Shown in pieces: positions 1 to 12,924 of a stretch of DNA of 64,000 bases. The translations under genes and the position numbers were made by a program. The stretch lies in NCBI RefSeq assembly GCF_049243985.1, contig NC_135382.1:22424990-22488989 (forward strand), read 5' to 3'. The notes beneath the pieces were generated by a model, which was not told the DNA's origin, ran no database searches, and worked only from the letters and a program-made list of their open reading frames with translations. The DNA comes from Paroedura picta (taxonomy: Eukaryota > Chordata > Lepidosauria > Squamata > Gekkonidae). Each line of letters opens with the position of its first letter. Position 1 is the first letter of the stretch.

Positions 1-482
1 GATGAGTGGGCAGTTCTAGCACAGCTCAGCAGAAGAGTACACCAAAGCCAGCTTGTGTATTGCGGGAAGGGCCATCTGTGCCTTCTTTCCAATGCTTTAA
101 AACAAACAAGGACTTGATGTCGAAGTAGGACACGTGTAATGTCATGAAGGACAGAAATAACACCCCTCTTCCTTCGCAGCGCCCAGCTGACGCACTTGGA
201 AACCCTTCTTGGCCATTTCCCCATTCCACGCTACATAGCAGGCTTGCTCAAGAGGTCATCAACCAGGCAAAACCCAGTCCGACGGTCAGGCATTGAGATT
301 AACAAGACCCTTAAAAAAACCCTCTCCCCATAACTACAGCAGCAGCAAGTCCTTCACTATACGACCATACTGCAATTGTTCAGGTGAGTCACAAGTTGGA
401 TGTGCCTGCCACAGGCAGGGAATAGGGGCTGAACAAGTTTGTGGAGTCTAATTCTATCTGAAGGCCGAGCATCAAAGAACTG
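1..482. other. no recognised feature
   Basis: No exon, RNA gene or repeat family could be identified here. Open frames on either strand are short and show no family motif. Confidence 0.5.
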
Positions 483-842
483 AGGCTTTTGAACTCTGGT
501 GCTGGAGAAGACTTGGACTGCAAAGCGAACAAACCGGTCAGTCCTAGAGGAGATCAGCCCTGCCTGCTCCTTAGAAGGCCAGATCCTGAAGATGAAACTC
601 AAATACTTTGGCCACCTCATGAGAAGGAAGGACTCCCTGGAGAAGAGCCTAATGCTGGGAGCGATTGAGGGCAAAAGAAGAAGGGGATGACAGAGAATGA
701 GGTGGCTGGATGGAGTCACTGAAGCTGTGGGTGTGAACTTAAATGGACTCCAGGAAATGATAGAGGACAGGAAGGCCTGGAGGATCATTGTCCAGGGGTC
801 GCGATGGGTCGGATGCCACTTCGCAACTAACAACAACAACAA
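483..842 (+). mobile_element. BovB-type (RTE clade) LINE, 3' end
   Basis: A 5'-truncated LINE. The translation, with internal frame breaks, shows the end of the RTE reverse-transcriptase protein: a segment like LEEISPACSLEGQILKMK, then KYFGHLMRRKDSLEKSLMLG, then MRWLDGVTEAVGVNLNGLQE and EDRKAWR. These are typical of the BovB C-terminus. The 3' tail contains gatgggtcgg and ends in CAACAA repeats, as expected for squamate BovB. Compared with the family, part of the region just before the wtAKRTN motif appears deleted, and there is a TGA where the related copies read an arginine codon, so it is a dead fragment. Family memory, not a database search, supports the name. Confidence 0.85.
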
Positions 843-844
843 TT

Positions 845-1375
845 CTACCCGAGGCTTCCTGCGACCACTCTATGGAGGTTCCATGTAACATGGCAGTGTA
901 GCTTTGGACCCTCATGGCTGTGCAACCACACAGGAGAGGTGTTGCCTTTGTGTTCTGCCCAGAGGCAGGTTGCTGACCATTGCTGGGTATAATAATATAC
1001 AAAAAAGGGTACACAGAATAAAGCAATGGAAAAAAAACATAATCTCTGTGTTGCTGGAAACACATAGCAACAAGGCATCTTGAAGCTTTCCAACCGACTT
1101 GGAGCATGCTAGAAAATTATCTGGATGTCAGCGTTGATAGATCTTAGACAATGGAAGATCAAGTGAAGGGCAATGCCTTTATATAAAGATATCTGTGTCT
1201 GAAGAAGAATTATCAAAACAAGCCGAACCAGCGGCTTGTCACTGCGCTTCAATGGGAGACTATAATTGGAGTTAAGGATATTAAAGCTGAATCTATTGGA
1301 ATAAAGACTATCTAAGCTGACAACTGTATGAAGAACTTTTTTCCAAGACGCCTTTGTAATATTGTATACTAGGCA
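845..1375. other. no recognised feature
   Basis: AT-rich stretch with short open frames only. It may be an old unidentified repeat, but nothing specific could be named. Confidence 0.4.
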
Positions 1376-1430
1376 AAAAGCCAGTTGCAATCAGGAATGC
1401 AGTGGGTGCTAGGCCTCTTCACTGGACTGG
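1376..1430 (+). repeat. unassigned interspersed repeat, copy 1
   Basis: The stretch containing caggaatgcagtgggtgcta resembles the stretch at 39213-39262, which reads caggaatacaatgggtgcta. Two copies in 64 kb at unrelated places point to an interspersed repeat. I do not recognise its class. Confidence 0.45.
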
Positions 1431-1539
1431 GGCAGGCAGTTCCATGGCCCCCCTTCTCCCTGACACTTCCCCCCTCCCCAAGAGAGCGAGCAGGTGAGAA
1501 ATGGTGGTGGGGGGGCAGAGTGGCCCCTGGTTTTTCTAC

Positions 1540-1780
1540 CCTGTTTTCACTTCCTGAAGGAGTCTCAAAGCGGCTTACATTCACCTTCCCTTCCTCTCCC
1601 CACAACAGACACCCTGTGAGGGAGGTGAGGCTGAGAGAGCCCTGATATTACTGCTCGGTTAGAACAGCTTTATCAGTGCTGGGATGAGCCCAAGGTCACC
1701 CAGCTGGCTGCATGTGGAGAAGGAGTGGGGAATCAAACACACTAGCTCAGCCTCTGCTAATTCTTAACCAATGGTCAGTC
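1540..1780 (-). mobile_element. tRNA-derived SINE (family A), antisense
   Basis: Reads as the reverse complement of the SINE described at 14237-14644. It carries the motif gaaggagtctcaaagcggct, then the cacaacagacaccctgtgag block, the agagccctgat block and the pol III head region (accaatggtcag side). It has only one copy of the 3' module. The head is degraded, so this is an old copy. Confidence 0.75.
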
Positions 1781-2544
1781 TTCTTCCATTCAAGCCTGTC
1801 TGACAGTCAGTACGCTTTCTCTCTCATACGCACCACTCTCTTATTGTGAGTCAGGTTGTTGGCCCATCAAGCCCAGAACTGTTTACTCCAACTGCCTACA
1901 GAGAACTTGCAAATTAGTTAAAGTAATGATTCGTTTGGGTGTAGGTAAAAACTGAGGAGTGGAAGCAAAACACAGAAAAGGCACTGGCGCTGCTTCCTGC
2001 ATCATTTCGGGAGAGGTCTTTCATAACTCCTGGAGATCTTTTCTGCCAGAGGTGTCAGCAATGCAAACTTCGATATGCAAAAGGAGGGTACTCTCCCCCC
2101 CCTCACACACACATATGCAAACTATGTGAGCAATCCAAACACAAAACCCAGAGCACATCTGGGGAACCTCGTTAACCAAACCTTAACTGGTGGTAGCAGC
2201 ATGAAGGCCCGGGACATTCCTGCCACATGGAGATGAATCTGGCCCCAGAGCCAGCTAGGCCTGGCAGCAAGAACCTGGAGGCTTCGGGAGCTGCCTCTTT
2301 GTGCAGCCGGCAGAGGTGGAAGCCAGCAAGGTATTTCCTGGAGGTCTTTTGCCCTTTAATGATGTTACTTCTCAAACCCTGTGTGGGGGCTGTTGGAGAG
2401 AAAAGGACCAGTCAAGTCCATTATCCTTTTATTTGGAATACTTTGTTCAATCCCAGGGCTCAGGAACGTGGGAGAAAGTAAAGAAGGTGCAACTCTGAAC
2501 ATGTACAGAGTGCCTTTCCTGCACTGCTTTTGTGCTCCCACATC

Positions 2545-2710
2545 TTACCTCTTAGAGGTTAGCATGCTTGCTTTTGCAACCATTGTATCCTCACAACAAC
2601 CCTGTGAGGTAGGGTAGGCTGACAGAGAGCCATGGCTCTGGAGAATTTCCCAGAAGAAGGTGTATTTGAACCTGTGTCTCTCAAATCCTAGTTGGATACT
2701 ATATCACTTC
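2545..2710 (+). repeat. MIR-like / CORE-type SINE fragment
   Basis: The series acaacaaccctgtgaggtag, a degraded centre, then gtatttgaacctgtgtctc is the order of landmarks in MIR-type tRNA SINEs. The match is by landmark only and a distant family-A SINE is an alternative. Confidence 0.45.
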
Positions 2711-2885
2711 CCCGGCCTCTCTGTCTGCTGTTTGCCACATATATTAACTGCACAAGATAGTATTAACTCTTCACAATTAGCGAGTAACAGTTGCAAGGAG
2801 TTATCAGCCTCCAGGGAGGGTTCGGCTCACCTGAAATTACAACTGACCTCACAGACAACAGAGAGAATGACTGATGCTTCTGTGG

Positions 2886-2972
2886 CATTTTAACCTGCCC
2901 CTCCCCAAACTATGCCCTCCCCAGGCTCTTCTCCAGGTATTCCCCATCCCATGTGTGGCAACTCTAAGTCCC
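2886..2972. repeat. fragment of short 'GGGTTGCCA' element
   Basis: It contains ctccaggtattccccatccc followed by a ggcaactctaa end, matching the end of the short element seen complete at 15808-15976 and 61808-62017. Only one half is kept. Confidence 0.45.
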
Positions 2973-2974
2973 CA

Positions 2975-5900
2975 TGGGTTACTGCTGCTTGAGTCAGTAA
3001 TTATTGGTAGCCAAGGAAAGCTAACTGTTCAGATCTCAATCAATTCACACCAGCACATCCTTACACTGTCTTCTAGCAGGTCTTTTTTGTGGGAGAGGCT
3101 ATCGCTCCCTTGGCTACCAAGTTTCTGGTATCATATCACAGCTGCTCTTACTGGCTGCCTTCACATGCTTGGCATCTTGCAGCAACATGCTGGAAATGGG
3201 GTTCCTAATTCTGGCTTAGTAAATTTCAGGAGATTTGGAAACAGGGTTAATTAGAGAGGGGAGGAAGTTCAGAGGAGAATGTGAAGTCACTCTAGGATTA
3301 CTGCTTCTTCTAAAATCGATGGTTTACCATAAAGTCTAAGCCTGGAAGCTGCTATGTCTTCCAGCTCTGGTGGGCAGTTGAAGTTCTGTGGAACTGCAGG
3401 CCCAACCTGGTTTGCAGAAGTGACTAGAAAACAGATCACATTTGAGCCCAAATTCAAACAAAAGCACCGAATCAATTCTAGGGAGAGACTCGACTCCAGT
3501 GTAAGGAACCTGATCAGCCATCATTACATTCCAAAAGTTTGCAGCATACCTGCATCCAAGCGTTGACAAGACATGGACAGGCTAGTTTAACTTCAACAGG
3601 GTAGTTTTCCATGCATAACCTGAACCTGAGAGATCCGTAAAAGTCTCTTGTTTGTAATGGCTCCTTGTGGCCCAAGTTCGGCATACACAACGGTCTGGAG
3701 ACCACCCTATATTTCAACTTGTGCGGAATATTTTCTTTGTAGATTTTATGGCTGACTGTTCTTTCCGTGTCGTACTTATCCCTAACTTCGCTGAAGATGC
3801 CATGAATTATTTCCTAATTGGTTTCATTGTCATGGGAAGTCTATGTGTGTAATTGTAAATTATACACCTATTCCGTGTAATCCTTGCGTGAAACCATGAT
3901 GTATCTGGCAGGTTAGAATTACTCCAGCCACTGGAGTTCCGCCGCATAAGAATGCGGTGACATAAGGTGACTTGTGCTTTTGCAAACTGTGCATGACTTT
4001 TAAAGCCTTTTTTGAGTGATAAAAATGAGAAACAGTGGAGGGGAAGGTGTCTGTTAGCAGACGAAATCTTTGCTGAACTCTTAATCTACATGTTGTAGTC
4101 TGTTGCTCCATCTAGTGTTGACTTCCTGCCTGTGCCACAAAATGTTTGTGCTGCCATTGGTTCCTCCCAGTGCTTTTCTTAAAAAGCAGCCCATTAGTTC
4201 TCCATCGGACAGACTTCTATGAGATCAGAGAATTATGGAATATCATTTGTGCAGTGGGAAGACTTGGGTTTAAAGCTCTCTTCTCCCGTTACAGTGAACG
4301 TATCTACATCGAGCATGGGCCTGTGTACACCTGTTCATAAGAAAGACCCAGTGTGTGTTCACTTGCACAAACGAAACCATGAACTTGTACCTGGATGAAT
4401 GTGAGGTTTAGATCACACATTTGGATGTGCATGCATTGACTGTCATATTAGAGTTATTAAAGACATATACAAAGAAAACAACAACCATACCACATAGGTG
4501 GATTGTTTGGGTGGTCAACTTGGCTTCTGTGGAGCACTCTCCCCCCCCCGCATCTGCTCCCCCTCATTGATGTGCACACAGGAAGGCAAAGGGTAGCTGG
4601 GGGATGCGCCAACCTGCCCCACTGACCCAAAGAGCTGCCCTCCCATGCCCCTCGACAGGCACCCAGGCCCAGACAGGCTTCAGAACTAGCTGGTGTGTCC
4701 ATGTCAAGGAGCCAAGCCAGGGCCCTGGAGGCCAAGAGGCACAGATTCCCCTGCCACCTCCACCCCCCCCCCCCCGACCAAGCCTCAGCCAGCACAGGGC
4801 AGCCCCAGTGTTGGCTGCCTCATCGTGCCTGCCAACTGCTTTCCCTTCTGCCCACCATCCTCCCTGATGGGGACATTGCCCCAGTTTCCTAGAACCCTTT
4901 GTATTTCCCCCCACAATGGGCATTATTATTAGTACATGTCATGGTAGCAGCGCTTTCTGTACAAGGGATTCTTCTGGCTGGGCTGTTTAAGAAGCAGAAC
5001 GAAGCAGAGGAAAGGGGGGGGGGGAGGAATTGCTCTTGATAAAAATAATTGCCTTGCCGGCCACTAGTGCACTGCTAATGCCGTCTCTTTTGCTCAGTGA
5101 AGCATGACTCACTTTTTCTTCACATTCCAAGCAACAGAAGGGTGGGGAGCACAGCACACCCCCTCTCCCCAGCTGCACTTTTTAATTAACTTAAATCTTC
5201 CTCCGGGGTTGCCTGACAGAATTGCTTGGGGGAGCAAGTCAGGACAACTGGAGATTTATGCCTCTGTTGATCTCTCTTAGGGTGGAACTCCAAGAAGGCA
5301 GCAGGCCCAGAGGGGCATTTCCTCAAGCAAACCCCAGAGCAGTAATACCCTCATGTTGGGGCCTATGGGCATCTTGGCATCTGCTGATCAGTTTCCTTGT
5401 GCCCACTTGCTTCTTCCTCAAGGCATTAGTTCCCAGAAGGAAAGAGCCAGTCTAAGTTGTCTTCCACCTCACTGGAGCAGAAGCTTCTTCTTCTGGAGAA
5501 AGGTGCCCTCACCTTTGTATCTGCAGGGAACAACTGTTTGCATGACTCTGCCATAGAAGGACGGTTGGGCTTGGTTCCCCCAACAGCTTATGATTGACCC
5601 TTGCCCCTTCCACTTAAAACCTTGTGGTTCACGTTTTGCACATGCCTTTTAGTTTGCTGAATGAAAGGCAACAGAAGGGAACGCCCGATGTTGAAACTGA
5701 GAAGACATTTTTGAAACTGACAAGCGGCGGCAAAGCCCCAATTTTCATATTGCCAAGCACAAGGGGATTCTCTGCTGTGTTATCGGCCACTGGGGAAAAA
5801 TGGGAGTCACATCATCTCATCATACGGAGGAACAAACTGAATGTACAGAATGCACAGTTGAACCCACTAACATTGGCACTGCAAGCTGTGATCATTGGCA

Positions 5901-8040
5901 ACATGCATGTGTTTGTGTGTGTGTGTGTGCGTGTTTGTGCAAAACTGGTAGCAGCTCCACCACACTTTGCCTAGGGCTGCTATTTATATGTGTGAGAAGT
6001 CCTCTGGAAGGTGCAGTGTTCTTTTCTCTCTGTGCTCTTTGCCCTCTCCCATTCTTTTCACATGGCTCTCCATAGAGTCACACATCTCTACAGGTTTCTC
6101 TTGCAGACACAATGGCCACATGCATTCACCTACAGCTGGTGAAAGTATGTGGCCACAATCTGGTCACGGATAGGAATAATATTCTTAAATTAGGCTTCTC
6201 TCTGTTTATTCTTTTGACTGAAACCCGGATGTGGACTGAATCTACTTGAATAAATGTAAGTTTTATTTTTGCAATATACTTCTTGGGAGATTTATTTACG
6301 GCATGCAATAGCATGCTTCTATGACCAAGCAAACGCTGCTATATTAACCATCTAGCCTACCTCAAGCAGAAACAGGGATTGCATCTTCCTTCCTCACTCA
6401 TGCAGGTGTCTTAAGACCCAGTGAAGCTAACTATGCCTGCCCATTAGGACTTCTTGAACCACCTTAGGACTTCCCTAAGTCAGAAAGTTGGCCTTCGTTG
6501 AACCACCATTGTGGATGACTCCATTGCAATCACCATGTCCTCTGCTGAGAAAGACAGCTTGGAAATTTTGAGAGTCTCACTCCTTGGGGAGCTGAGCATG
6601 GATGTCTGGTAAAAGGCCTAGCACACTCAGGTTCTCAAATACTTTGTTCTGGTTCAGGATCTGTGAATCGTAGCCTACCAGCCATTGAGTAAAAATGACA
6701 ATTATTCTGGCTTCTTTTGCCAATTTGCCCTGCTATTAATAAAGCTGAAGGTCTGTACAGCAGATGCAAGGTTGATTAAGGTCAGTTAGAGCTAATCATC
6801 AGAATCAAGGGTGACAGCATTTCCTGAACTGAACGTTTCACACTGCTATTGGGAGGGATTCTGTGTTTCAACACCTTGCCTCCTTCAGAAAAATGATTTT
6901 GGGCCGACAAAATAGCAACGTTTAAAAGTCTTTTATCACCCTGTATTGTGCCTTGAGACTCAGTGAGGAATGCTGATAAGAAATCAAGTAAATAAATTTC
7001 ATTTCAAAGACAAGCCTCATTTCCTTACAGTGGAACATTCAAAAATGTGTGCACACATACACACTGTCGTCTATAGCCCACTGGTATAATCCAGGAAAAG
7101 CTTTTTTAAAAGAAATCTTTATTCTGATATATTTTTGTCATGCATTTTAGCAAATATTAACTCTCAAAGCATACCACAAATATAGATATAAGCTACCCAT
7201 GACATTAACATTCAACGCAAATTCTCAGTTGCACTTTGCATAATAAAGGGGTACTTAGTTTGTTTCCTGCCTTCTCTTTGAAGGCCTCACAAATAGCAGG
7301 GGGGAGCTGGAAGAATGGCACTGCTCACCTGGAGCTTTACCTGTCTGTGTGGAGACAACTAGTCTGCTGCCTGTGCCCATGTTGTGATCAGGCTTTCCAT
7401 TTCACCTCAGAGCAAGGAATTACTAGCCCCGAATCCAATGTCCTACTCTTAAGGAACGAACAAATGAACAAACGAATGAATGAGAATTTTTTGCACTGGG
7501 CAGCCAAGATTTTCAGAAATGGGAGGGCAACTGGATCTGGTGTTTAGTGTGCGGGAGCTGAAGTTACTTCAGAAAAGCCCAGGTGGCATCACCAGTGCTT
7601 CTTCAAGAAAGGTCCATGCGGAAGTATCTGCCACTCTTATAGGAGGAAACTGAGCTTCATACTTCCCAATGCTTTTGTTATTTGCCTTCATTTTGATGGG
7701 CCCACTTATTTACTGTTCTTGCCCTCTTGGTAGCCATTTCCTGGAAATACCCTCCTAATCTTTCTCGAAATTCCAAACAACTCTTGCAAGCTCAACCATG
7801 TTGGGAACCTCTTGTCTACAGCATGCCTGTGTATGACTTTGCTTCACTGTATACCAGCCCTTCCTTGATTCCTAAGGCAAAAGGGTTTTGGTTTTGTCTA
7901 ATTAAAAGATACATTTGACCAACATAGTATGACCTATAGCATGCTTTCATCAGTTCTAGGTGTGATTCAAATCTGCAGTGAGTTAAATAGCAAGCTGTGC
8001 ATTCTGGGGTGCCTGAGTGTTCATGCACAAGTGTTTTATC
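2975..8040. other. mostly unique flank, no gene recognised
   Basis: About 5 kb with no exon that I can name. It includes C-rich and G-rich low-complexity runs near 4545, 4768 and 5015 and a GT microsatellite at 5909-5940. Open frames in the 4457-4932 stretch are Pro/Gly-rich and reflect base composition. Confidence 0.5.
5909..5940. repeat. (GT)n microsatellite
   Basis: Alternating GT with a few interruptions (one GC, TT steps). Confidence 0.9.
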
Positions 8041-8044
8041 CACA

Positions 8045-8150
8045 AGGGTCGCTAACCTTGTTGAGCCTGTGGCCACTTTTATCCTTTCAAAAATGGGCAG
8101 TGGGCACCACCACAAGATGGCTGCCATGAGGAACAGGATTGCCAGCCTGC
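8045..8150 (+). mobile_element. possible hAT remnant
   Basis: The order gggtcgctaacc, ttgagcctgtggccac, then accacaagatggctgcc is the layout of a common non-autonomous hAT end that is also seen, more completely, at 23226-23487. The right end was not found. Confidence 0.35.
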
Positions 8151-8154
8151 CTCC

Positions 8155-10060
8155 CACAAATAATGAAGGCTTCCAGAACGGCCTTTGAAAACACCATCAT
8201 GTACATATTAATGTCAGCTCCTGCAAAAACCCAAACGTGATATCATGGCCATACTAGGAATGCCTCAAATCTCTGTGGAACTAACCATAGAGACTTGGAG
8301 CGTTTCTAGAGTGTTACAGGGTCGCCATCATGCCATTTCTTGGTTTTCATAGGAAGTGATGTCACAAGGCACCTGACGCTGCCTCCCTTCCCATTTCCCT
8401 CTAGCTGCTCAGAGGAAACTCATGGGAGGGCACAATGGAAGCAGGAGAATGCCCTCTTACACTTCTATGAAGGATGGGGAGAAAATGGTTGCTAAGGCAT
8501 ATGGGACCAACCACATTGGACGCTTTCATGAAATTCTGAGATATTCCAAGTCAAGCGTTCTCCTATGACGCAGATGGTTCTTTCTGAGTGGGAGTTTTCT
8601 GCAGGCACAAAGCCAACTGGCACCAGAAAATACATTAGCAGAAAACATGGCTCCTTTGGGCGCTGTATTGGGGATCGTTGAACTACAAGATGACTCCCAT
8701 TACACATTGACATGTTTAATTGTTGGAGAACAGAACGGCAACATTGAAGTCTCCGTGAACAGTCGAAACAGGGACAGAGCACGGGACAAAATACGGCTCA
8801 TCCCTGCTGAAAAAGGAACAGCTGGAGAGTTTGAATCATTGGCGTTGGCATGACTAGAAATGGGGGCATTCCCTTGTTTTTGCATGGCCCCCCCAGCTAA
8901 CAGCGACTATCCTCCCTTCCAAAGGAAGCCTAGGAACACAAAGAGTGACTCATTGGCTTTATGCATTCTGGCCAGATATGAATTCCACTGGGCAGCCACC
9001 GCAAAGGTCACATGGGGAAATGTAGTGTTGGCAGACATCAGTTTCCTCAAAGAGCGGGTCTGAGAATCCCATTGGCTTGTGGAGACTTGGATTAAAGGGT
9101 GAGCAGCTCTGTTGCCACAAGGGAGATGGGCTGCATCCGATCGGCCCTGACAAACAGGTGTTGCCATGGTAATGAAAGATTACCAAAGGCTCCTCAACCG
9201 GCTTGGGCCCGCATCTGCTGGTTTTCTCCCCCCTTGGTTTTCCCCCCCTCCCAATCTTCAAAGCATGCTTTTGCATTTTATGTGGAGGTGGGTAGCCGCT
9301 GCTGAAAAGCTAAAGCCAGGCAGGGTTTTTTCCAAGAAGGGCTTTCAAAACCTCATTTCCTTTGGGCGTTTTAATGTTCTAGCTTTTAAAAATACAGGTA
9401 GGGACTTGGCAATTCACAGTGCAACCCTAAAGAAACACTTTCCTGGAAGTGAGCCCCTTCGGCTGCCTCTGAGCTGGATTCTGAGTAGGCCTGTTTCAGA
9501 CAGCTCCGCTAACGTTCAGCCACATTAACCTTTCTTGCAGCGCTCAGCCAGTTTTAAATTGGTTCATGTTTCATTATTCAGAAAAGTTGTTGGGATTCTG
9601 CACCTCCTTCTATCTTCCCATCCAATACGTTTTGCAAGGGAACAATTTGCATTTTAATAAGGGAGGAGCTGGGGCTGTTTAGAGATTTCTGAGTCCATCT
9701 GAAGCAGGCATTCTTTAAGCACCTACAGAGAAATCAGCCACCGAAATATAAAACTAGTAGACTTCAAATTGGTATTTAGAATTCAAATATCCTGGTGGAC
9801 AATATCCCGGTTCGAAAAGCCATTTTTTTGGATGGATCTGCTTATGGGGAAGTCTCATAGATCCTTATCACAGCTAAATTCTGGTTATATTTCATTGTAT
9901 TCTCTTCTCATATTCATGGTATTTTAATTAAAAAATATTTTAAACTATTTTGAAATACCCATGGAAGAAACTATCTGCTTGTACAGCTTTTTAACTACCA
10001 AGGCCTTATGCAGCTAACTGCTAGCAAACTGTCTATGCGTAGACAGTTCTAAAAGGGTTA
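8155..10060. other. no recognised feature
   Basis: No exon or named repeat was found. Small open frames lack domain motifs. Confidence 0.45.
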
Positions 10061-10064
10061 AATA

Positions 10065-10347
10065 AGAGCCTCTTGCGGCGCAGAGTGGTAAGGCAGCAGG
10101 CATGCAGTCTGAAGCTCTGCCCATGAGGCTGGGAGTTCGATCCCAGCAGCCGGCTCAAGGTTGACTCAGCCTTCCATCCTTCTGAGGTCGGTAAAATGAG
10201 GACCCAGCTTGCTGGGGGGTAAACGGTAATGACCGGGGAAGGCACTGGCAAACCACCCCGTATTGAGTCTGCCATGAAAACGCTGGAGGGCGTCACCCCA
10301 AGGGTCAGACATGACCCGGTTGCTTGCACAGGGGATACCTTTACCTT
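10065..10347 (+). mobile_element. Sauria-type tRNA/RTE SINE (family B), copy 1
   Basis: Full-length SINE. It has a tRNA-like head with A box (ggcgcagagtggtaaggcag) and B box region (gggagttcgatcccagc), a body with aaaatgagtacccagc-like sequence, and an RTE-type tail gggtcagacatgac ending in ggggatacctttacctt. It is one of eight copies in the window. The short open frame across it is not a gene. Confidence 0.9.
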
Positions 10348-10349
10348 AT

Positions 10350-11460
10350 AACAGATTCCCATAATATGTTTTTATTGTGCCCCACTGAATGTGGGATCTG
10401 GATCCTCAACTGAGCATGGTTCTGTTCTCCAAGCCCTCATTCAAGAAAAGAGCAATCTGGAGAGTTTTCTCCTAACGACTGACAACCACTAAGGAAAATA
10501 TCCCAGGTTTTAAGGAATGTTCACAGCTGCCCTTCTGGAGCTAATTTTAAAAACACGGCAAGTTGTTTCCGAAAGTGGAAATAGAAGCTATATGTTCAAG
10601 CCTCCGTCCTCACCTGTGCACAGCCTGGTCTCTTCACAAAGAGCGGTCCACAAGCTGCGGCTTTTGTACCTGTAAAAAAGAAACAAAATTAAAATGCTTC
10701 CATATAAAATATAGATTGCTTCTTTCTCTGCCAGATAATTCTTTTGTGCGAACTTGCAGGTGATGTGGCCAATGCGGTGATTTCTATGGCCCTCGGAGAA
10801 ATACGCAGACAATAGGCTCGCTTTGTGTGAGACCATTGCCAGCTGCAAAAAAGAGAGGAACAATCTGACACGCTGATCTCCCCGCCATTGTCCCAACCCT
10901 TTGAATGGGAAATTAAAAGCCGCACATCTATTGATTTTCTGTCTCCCGTTTTGAATCAGCACAGCCCATGAAATAAAAGCACACACAAACCAGGTTCATG
11001 TTGATGGGGGGGGGGGACAACATACATCACATTGGACCCTTGCCTAGGCATTTGCCCAGGTGCAAGAAGCATGGCCGTGCCTTGCAGAGTTTAAAATCCT
11101 TGCTCAATGGGGGACAAAGAAAAGCCTTATTAAAACAGCAAGAAAAGGATTGCTTCAAGTCCCTGGTGAGGCCACAAAGTCTGACCCACCCTTCTTGTTC
11201 AACCTACCTCACAGGGGTGTTGTGAGAGGGAAGGGGGCATTCCATCTGAGTTCATTGCCTTCAGCTTCTCAACAGAAGAGTGGGGAGGTAAATGGGAGAG
11301 ATGTGAACAAGACTTTGTAGAAAAAGTAGAATGCTGGGAGAGTTTGTAAGAAGGATAACTCTGGAACAGAGAAAAGTTTTCTTGTTGCAGGAGGGACCAA
11401 ATTGAGGAGACAGCAGCAGGGAGTGCCTGGAGGGGAGAGAAGGGATAGGGAGGATAAAGG
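10350..11460. other. no recognised feature
   Basis: Nothing named. A poly-G run lies near 11007 and a weak SINE-like cctcacaggggtgttgtgag motif near 11208. Confidence 0.4.
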
Positions 11461-11575
11461 GTTGTGTCTCAGTGGTACAGCATCTGCTTGGCATGCAGAA
11501 AGTCCAAGATTGAGTCTTTGGCATCTCTGTTTTAAAAAGGATCAGGCTGCAGATGCTGTGAAAGACTAGGGTGGG
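11461..11575 (+). mobile_element. tRNA-derived SINE (family C), 5' part
   Basis: The head reads tgtctcagtggtacagcatc, then gcttggcatgcag, then a B-box-like segment: a tRNA-like pol III promoter. It is followed by the family's aaaaggatcaggc segment and gtgaaagac. A shorter second copy lies at 57388-57545. It is not a functional tRNA gene, since the acceptor stem and anticodon arm do not pair properly. Confidence 0.65.
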
Positions 11576-11579
11576 GCAC

Positions 11580-12500
11580 AGACTGAGAAAATGGGGTTCA
11601 GTTCAGTTTGTGGTGTGCCCAGTTTGTGAAGCATGAACTGCCATGAACTGTTAGGGGCTAAGCAAACTGGTCTGATTTGTGAGGCTCATGATACAGTAGA
11701 ATGCAGCCCCCCTTGTCATGCTAGAGCCCCATCCCAGTTTGAGGGCTATCATTCCATTCCCTGAACAGTGCTTACACCTAAGGGGGCCCTTCAAGGTAAT
11801 GCTAACTCTGTAGAGATCTGTAACATTCCACGCTAAGGAACCTGCCTTATATTTAACGGTAGGGCATTTATTGGGAGGCTGCATCGGGAGCGAACGGCCG
11901 CTTTGGGTACCGAAACTCCCAACCCCCAGCCTGTTTCCTCCAACTATTCCTTAAGACTAAATTCTCTATCAAGGGAACTAACCCCCAGTCGCATGCAATC
12001 TGGCTCTCACTGTCACCCATGTGCTTTAGAAGTGACAATTCTGTTTACGTCATTCAGTCTTGACCTTCCTCTCCTAAGGAGACCAAGAAACGAGGGAAGG
12101 CAACACAGACCTATCGGAAGCCATTTTCTGCTGAGTTTTCACTCTGTGCCGCTGAGTCTGTTGTCAGCCGTGTGCGTCTGTTACAAATGTGTGATTTCAC
12201 ACCTTGTCAAAAGCATTTAACCAGGTCAGGCTGGCATAGATATTGATGAAAAGGGAGATGCAGTAGACAAGAAGGCCTGGCTGCCCTGCAACTACCCAGA
12301 AGAGTGCCTTAATCTCAGCTTTCCAGTCTGTTGCATAGGGATTGACTGGCCCATTAATATACCAGGATAGTTCCCCATGGGAATAGGGCCAGGAATAAGA
12401 TGAGTCAAATGGGGCCCATGGAGCACCACAGGGGCCACTTGGTCTTGCCTTCTCCATGGTTATTTAACATCCCAGTCTGCTCCCTGTGAAATGAACAGGA
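11580..12500. other. no recognised gene
   Basis: Contains a local repetition of catgaactg near 11630-11650, which may be an old transposon. Nothing else could be named. Confidence 0.35.
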
Positions 12501-12502
12501 GG

Positions 12503-12610
12503 CTCTCAGGGATGCCAGCCTCCAGGTGGGACCTGGGGATTCCCTGGAATTATAGGTCATCTCCAAGCTACAAAGGTCAGTTCCCCTGGAGGAAATATGC
12601 TTATGCTGTG
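12503..12610 (+). repeat. 'GGGTTGCCA' element, left half
   Basis: Runs gatgccagcctccaggtggg, attccctggaattataggtc, then cagttcccctggagg. This is the left half of the element that is complete at 15808-15976. Confidence 0.55.
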
Positions 12611-12734
12611 TAAAATGTATGATGCAGTAACATCTGTAATCGCTCGGCGGGAGCAGCATAAATAAAATAGTAAGGGCTTGGAGGGTGGGCGCTGTCCGGG
12701 ATTGGGGGGGCAAAGATTGGCCCCTGGTCCAGGA

Positions 12735-12775
12735 CTGACAAGTGGAGGGCCCAATCGGGAGGCCAATCGCCAGCT
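12735..12775. repeat. unassigned repeat sharing a block with 34430-34468
   Basis: The block ggactgacaagtggagggcc recurs at 34435 as ggactgacaatcggagggcc, followed in both by caatcgg. The copy at 34435 sits at the end of a hAT-like element, so this may be a piece of the same family. Confidence 0.4.
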
Positions 12776-12924
12776 GGGGCTAAGGGGCCAACGCACCCAC
12801 CTCCCATCATGGGCCACCTTCACCCCACAGCTGCCATTCCCACGCTGGCCACCAGAGGGAAGGTAGGCCCCAAGTCCCTGGGTGGGTGGGAAGGCCACGG
12901 AGCCAGGTTTTTTACGAGAACCAG

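Noticed and set aside
4457-4932. Overlapping open frames in a GC-rich stretch
   Set aside because: Pro/Gly/Trp-rich, in several frames on both strands, around a poly-C run; no motif.
11461-11535. tRNA gene
   Set aside because: Has pol III boxes but no proper cloverleaf and continues into a SINE body.
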